Shown: in pieces, positions 62,577 through 64,000 of the stretch
How the letters are laid out: each line of letters opens with the position of its first letter
Position numbering within the stretch: position 1 is the stretch's first letter
From: Haliclona indistincta
Taxonomy: Eukaryota; Porifera; Demospongiae; Haplosclerida; Chalinidae
Reading direction: 5' to 3'
DNA: 64,000 nt
NCBI GenBank assembly: GCA_964017065.1
Contig: OZ024791.1
Location: 4,640,547-4,704,546 of the forward strand
Made by a program: the position numbers and the translations under genes
The notes under the pieces: generated by a model
What the model was told of the DNA's origin: nothing
The model's database searches: none
The model's input: the letters and a program-made list of their open reading frames with translations, nothing else

Positions 62577-63151
62577 TTAACCCTTTAACCCCTATTGTCG
62601 CCTTTTGGCGACATACATGCTTCACACACCATAACTTTATCAAAAAGTGTTAGAATACAAATAACCCTAAAAAAACACTGGTTTTTTTGCCCGTGCCCTG
62701 CACTAAACGTTATGGCACCTGCATTTCTATGGCTTTGGTGTAAATTTCAAAACATTTTAAGAAAACAAAAGGGTAGTCAAGAAAAATTGGACATTTTATG
62801 GCTTCAGAGTACGTGCTCGGAAAACACATTTTTGCGCATTCTCTATGATCTAGGCTACATTTTGCTCTCACCAAAACCACTGCTATTTGGATGTACTTTT
62901 CAGTAGCCAGCCCCTAAGTACTAACTTGAGCAAAAATTTGACGAGGTCGTTGCACTTTATTGGCTTCACTTTTGAAGTGGGAGGGGCATATTGGCCGACT
63001 TGAGTGTGGGCAATTGCGGCTACTCACTGGCGGAAAAGGCCGCAAATTTGAGACCAGTAGCACAAAAGACACACGAGATATTCACGAGAGAAGTGGTCAG
63101 CATTTACGAGGTTAAAATTTTAGCAGAATAATTTAGTAATGAAAGGGTTAA
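62577..63151. mobile_element. piggyBac-like MITE (right copy)
   Basis: TTAA at 62577-62580 and 63148-63151 flank a 567-bp body. It is the same insertion as at 54176 because the flanking DNA is duplicated too, so it is not an independent transposition. Confidence 0.8.
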
Positions 63152-63175
63152 ATTTAGTGTGTTGTTTAATGTAGA

Positions 63176-63550
63176 CATACTCCTAGGAATTCAATCCTAT
63201 CAATGACTGCTCTAGAACGACCTTTAATAGCTCCCACAGTGATGTGGCTCTTTTTCTATTTCCTGATCCAATGTATGGTCCAAACAGGACTTGCCGACGT
63301 CATCACTGAAAGCTCCTCCTCCAGTTCCTCCGATAGGAGGATCAAGTGATACGCAGGCAGATGTACTAAATACACTGCATCCAAGTACACAGATACAAGT
63401 TTAAAAAATCAAGCATGCAAATACCAACCGAGAATTGGTCTTGTTTCGGGCAGCAGCCAGTCGACCCATTGTATGCTTTGATAATGATGAAGGTGTGGGA
63501 CTGAGAGAGGACATGACTGTCCCTATCAACTTGAGATTAGCCATATCTGA
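63176..63550 (-). pseudogene. Jacalin-like lectin with internal deletion (right copy)
   Basis: Same joined exon remains and same shortened signal exon as at 54775-55147, including the junction gacgtcatcactgaaagctc. Confidence 0.8.
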
Positions 63551-63977
63551 TCTTATGAGCTAGTGCTGTGAGAATACGGATGCATGCTTATATAGTAGCT
63601 ATAGTCAATTCATTAGCATCACCTGCAGTTAGTAACAATAGATTACAGAAGTAATTTCAAAGCACTTCATAGAATGCAGTTTGTTGAATGCAATCATGTT
63701 ACTTCATAGAATAGAGTGCTTCCTCATAATTTTAGATACAGTATACTGCTGAGCCAAATACACCATCGAAATGCAGCTTTGATTGTCCACTAGAAGCTAA
63801 TAATACAGATGAAAACGTTCAGAACACAGATATTGATATCTCTTGCCTTTCTTCTATTCTTCTGCGTATCCACGAGTTATGTGTTCATTAGAAGGTCAAT
63901 GGGCAAGGCTAGCAATAAAATAAATAAAAATAATTATTATTGGGGTGTAGCTTCGATTCGTGAGTTACTACAGCACG

Positions 63978-64000
63978 ATGAGTGGACGCATTGGAGACCT
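63978..64000 (+). CDS. Start of a third SEC14-like gene (cut by window end)
   Basis: ATG at 63978 opens MSGRIGDL, the same first codons as SEC14L gene a, within the duplicated block. Only 23 bases are visible. Confidence 0.6.

Larger units (their letters stand above)
62463..64000. repeat. Long direct repeat, right copy (partner 54060-55620)
   Basis: Near-identical partner of the left copy. Only single-base insertions raise the displacement from 8400 to 8403 bp along its length. It continues to the window edge. Confidence 0.88.

Overview
The window looks like nuclear DNA of an early-branching animal, most probably a demosponge. Evidence: dense AT-rich gene packing, many introns of only about 45-120 bp with GT..AG ends, animal families (folliculin, RECK, EMI/EGF receptor, CFAP251, VPS37, SEC14L, lysosomal acid lipase), divergent gene pairs sharing promoters of about 160-200 bp, and several DNA-transposon-derived elements. 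Species is inferred, not proven. There are no bacterial features and no CRISPR array. One 200-N assembly gap lies at 59150-59349.

Layout. 1-11.2 kb: a tandem duplication of a divergent pair, PP1 catalytic subunit (-) and a DUS4L-type tRNA-dihydrouridine synthase (+). Copy B (6682-11178) appears intact. Copy A carries a 1-kb foldback element beside a PP1 splice donor and has a broken dihydrouridine synthase. A PRKRIP1-like gene lacking its 5' end lies between the copies. 11.5-19.3 kb (-): a very large receptor with signal peptide, EMI domain, roughly 40 EGF repeats (mostly one per exon), one membrane span and an NPLY tail. 20-23.7 kb (+): a single-exon 1215-codon polytopic membrane protein of unrecognised family. 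24.6-28.5 kb (-): a RECK homologue, GPI-anchored, with thyroglobulin-1 modules at its N-terminal side, plus a decayed tandem copy of its 3' end. 28.9-32.4 kb (-): a three-exon F-box gene with two MITE-like elements in its long intron. 32.6-38.3 kb (-): CFAP251/WDR66, an axonemal WD40/EF-hand protein. 38.5-40.0 kb (+): VPS37 (ESCRT-I). 40.2-42.0 kb (-): acid lipase. 42.1-44.7 kb (+): folliculin.

44.7-64 kb is a young accessory region. Secreted jacalin-like lectin genes are interleaved with decayed copies of the folliculin 3' half in units of about 3.02 kb, two of which look identical. They are followed by tandem SEC14L genes. Lectin loci lie at 45302, 48320, 51341 and 60263 (the last inverted), with two deleted copies at 54.8 and 63.2 kb. 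A block of about 1.5 kb with a piggyBac-like MITE, the deleted lectin and the first SEC14L exon occurs twice, about 8.4 kb apart, so a larger unit is tandemly duplicated or the scaffold overlaps itself near the gap.

The single-copy genes are mostly housekeeping: tRNA modification, phosphatase, ESCRT, lysosome and nutrient sensing, cilium. The cell-surface and secreted genes (EMI/EGF receptor, RECK, lectins, the single-exon membrane protein) lie in or beside duplicated DNA. All multi-exon models were built by eye from splice signals and protein similarity known to me; no searches were run.
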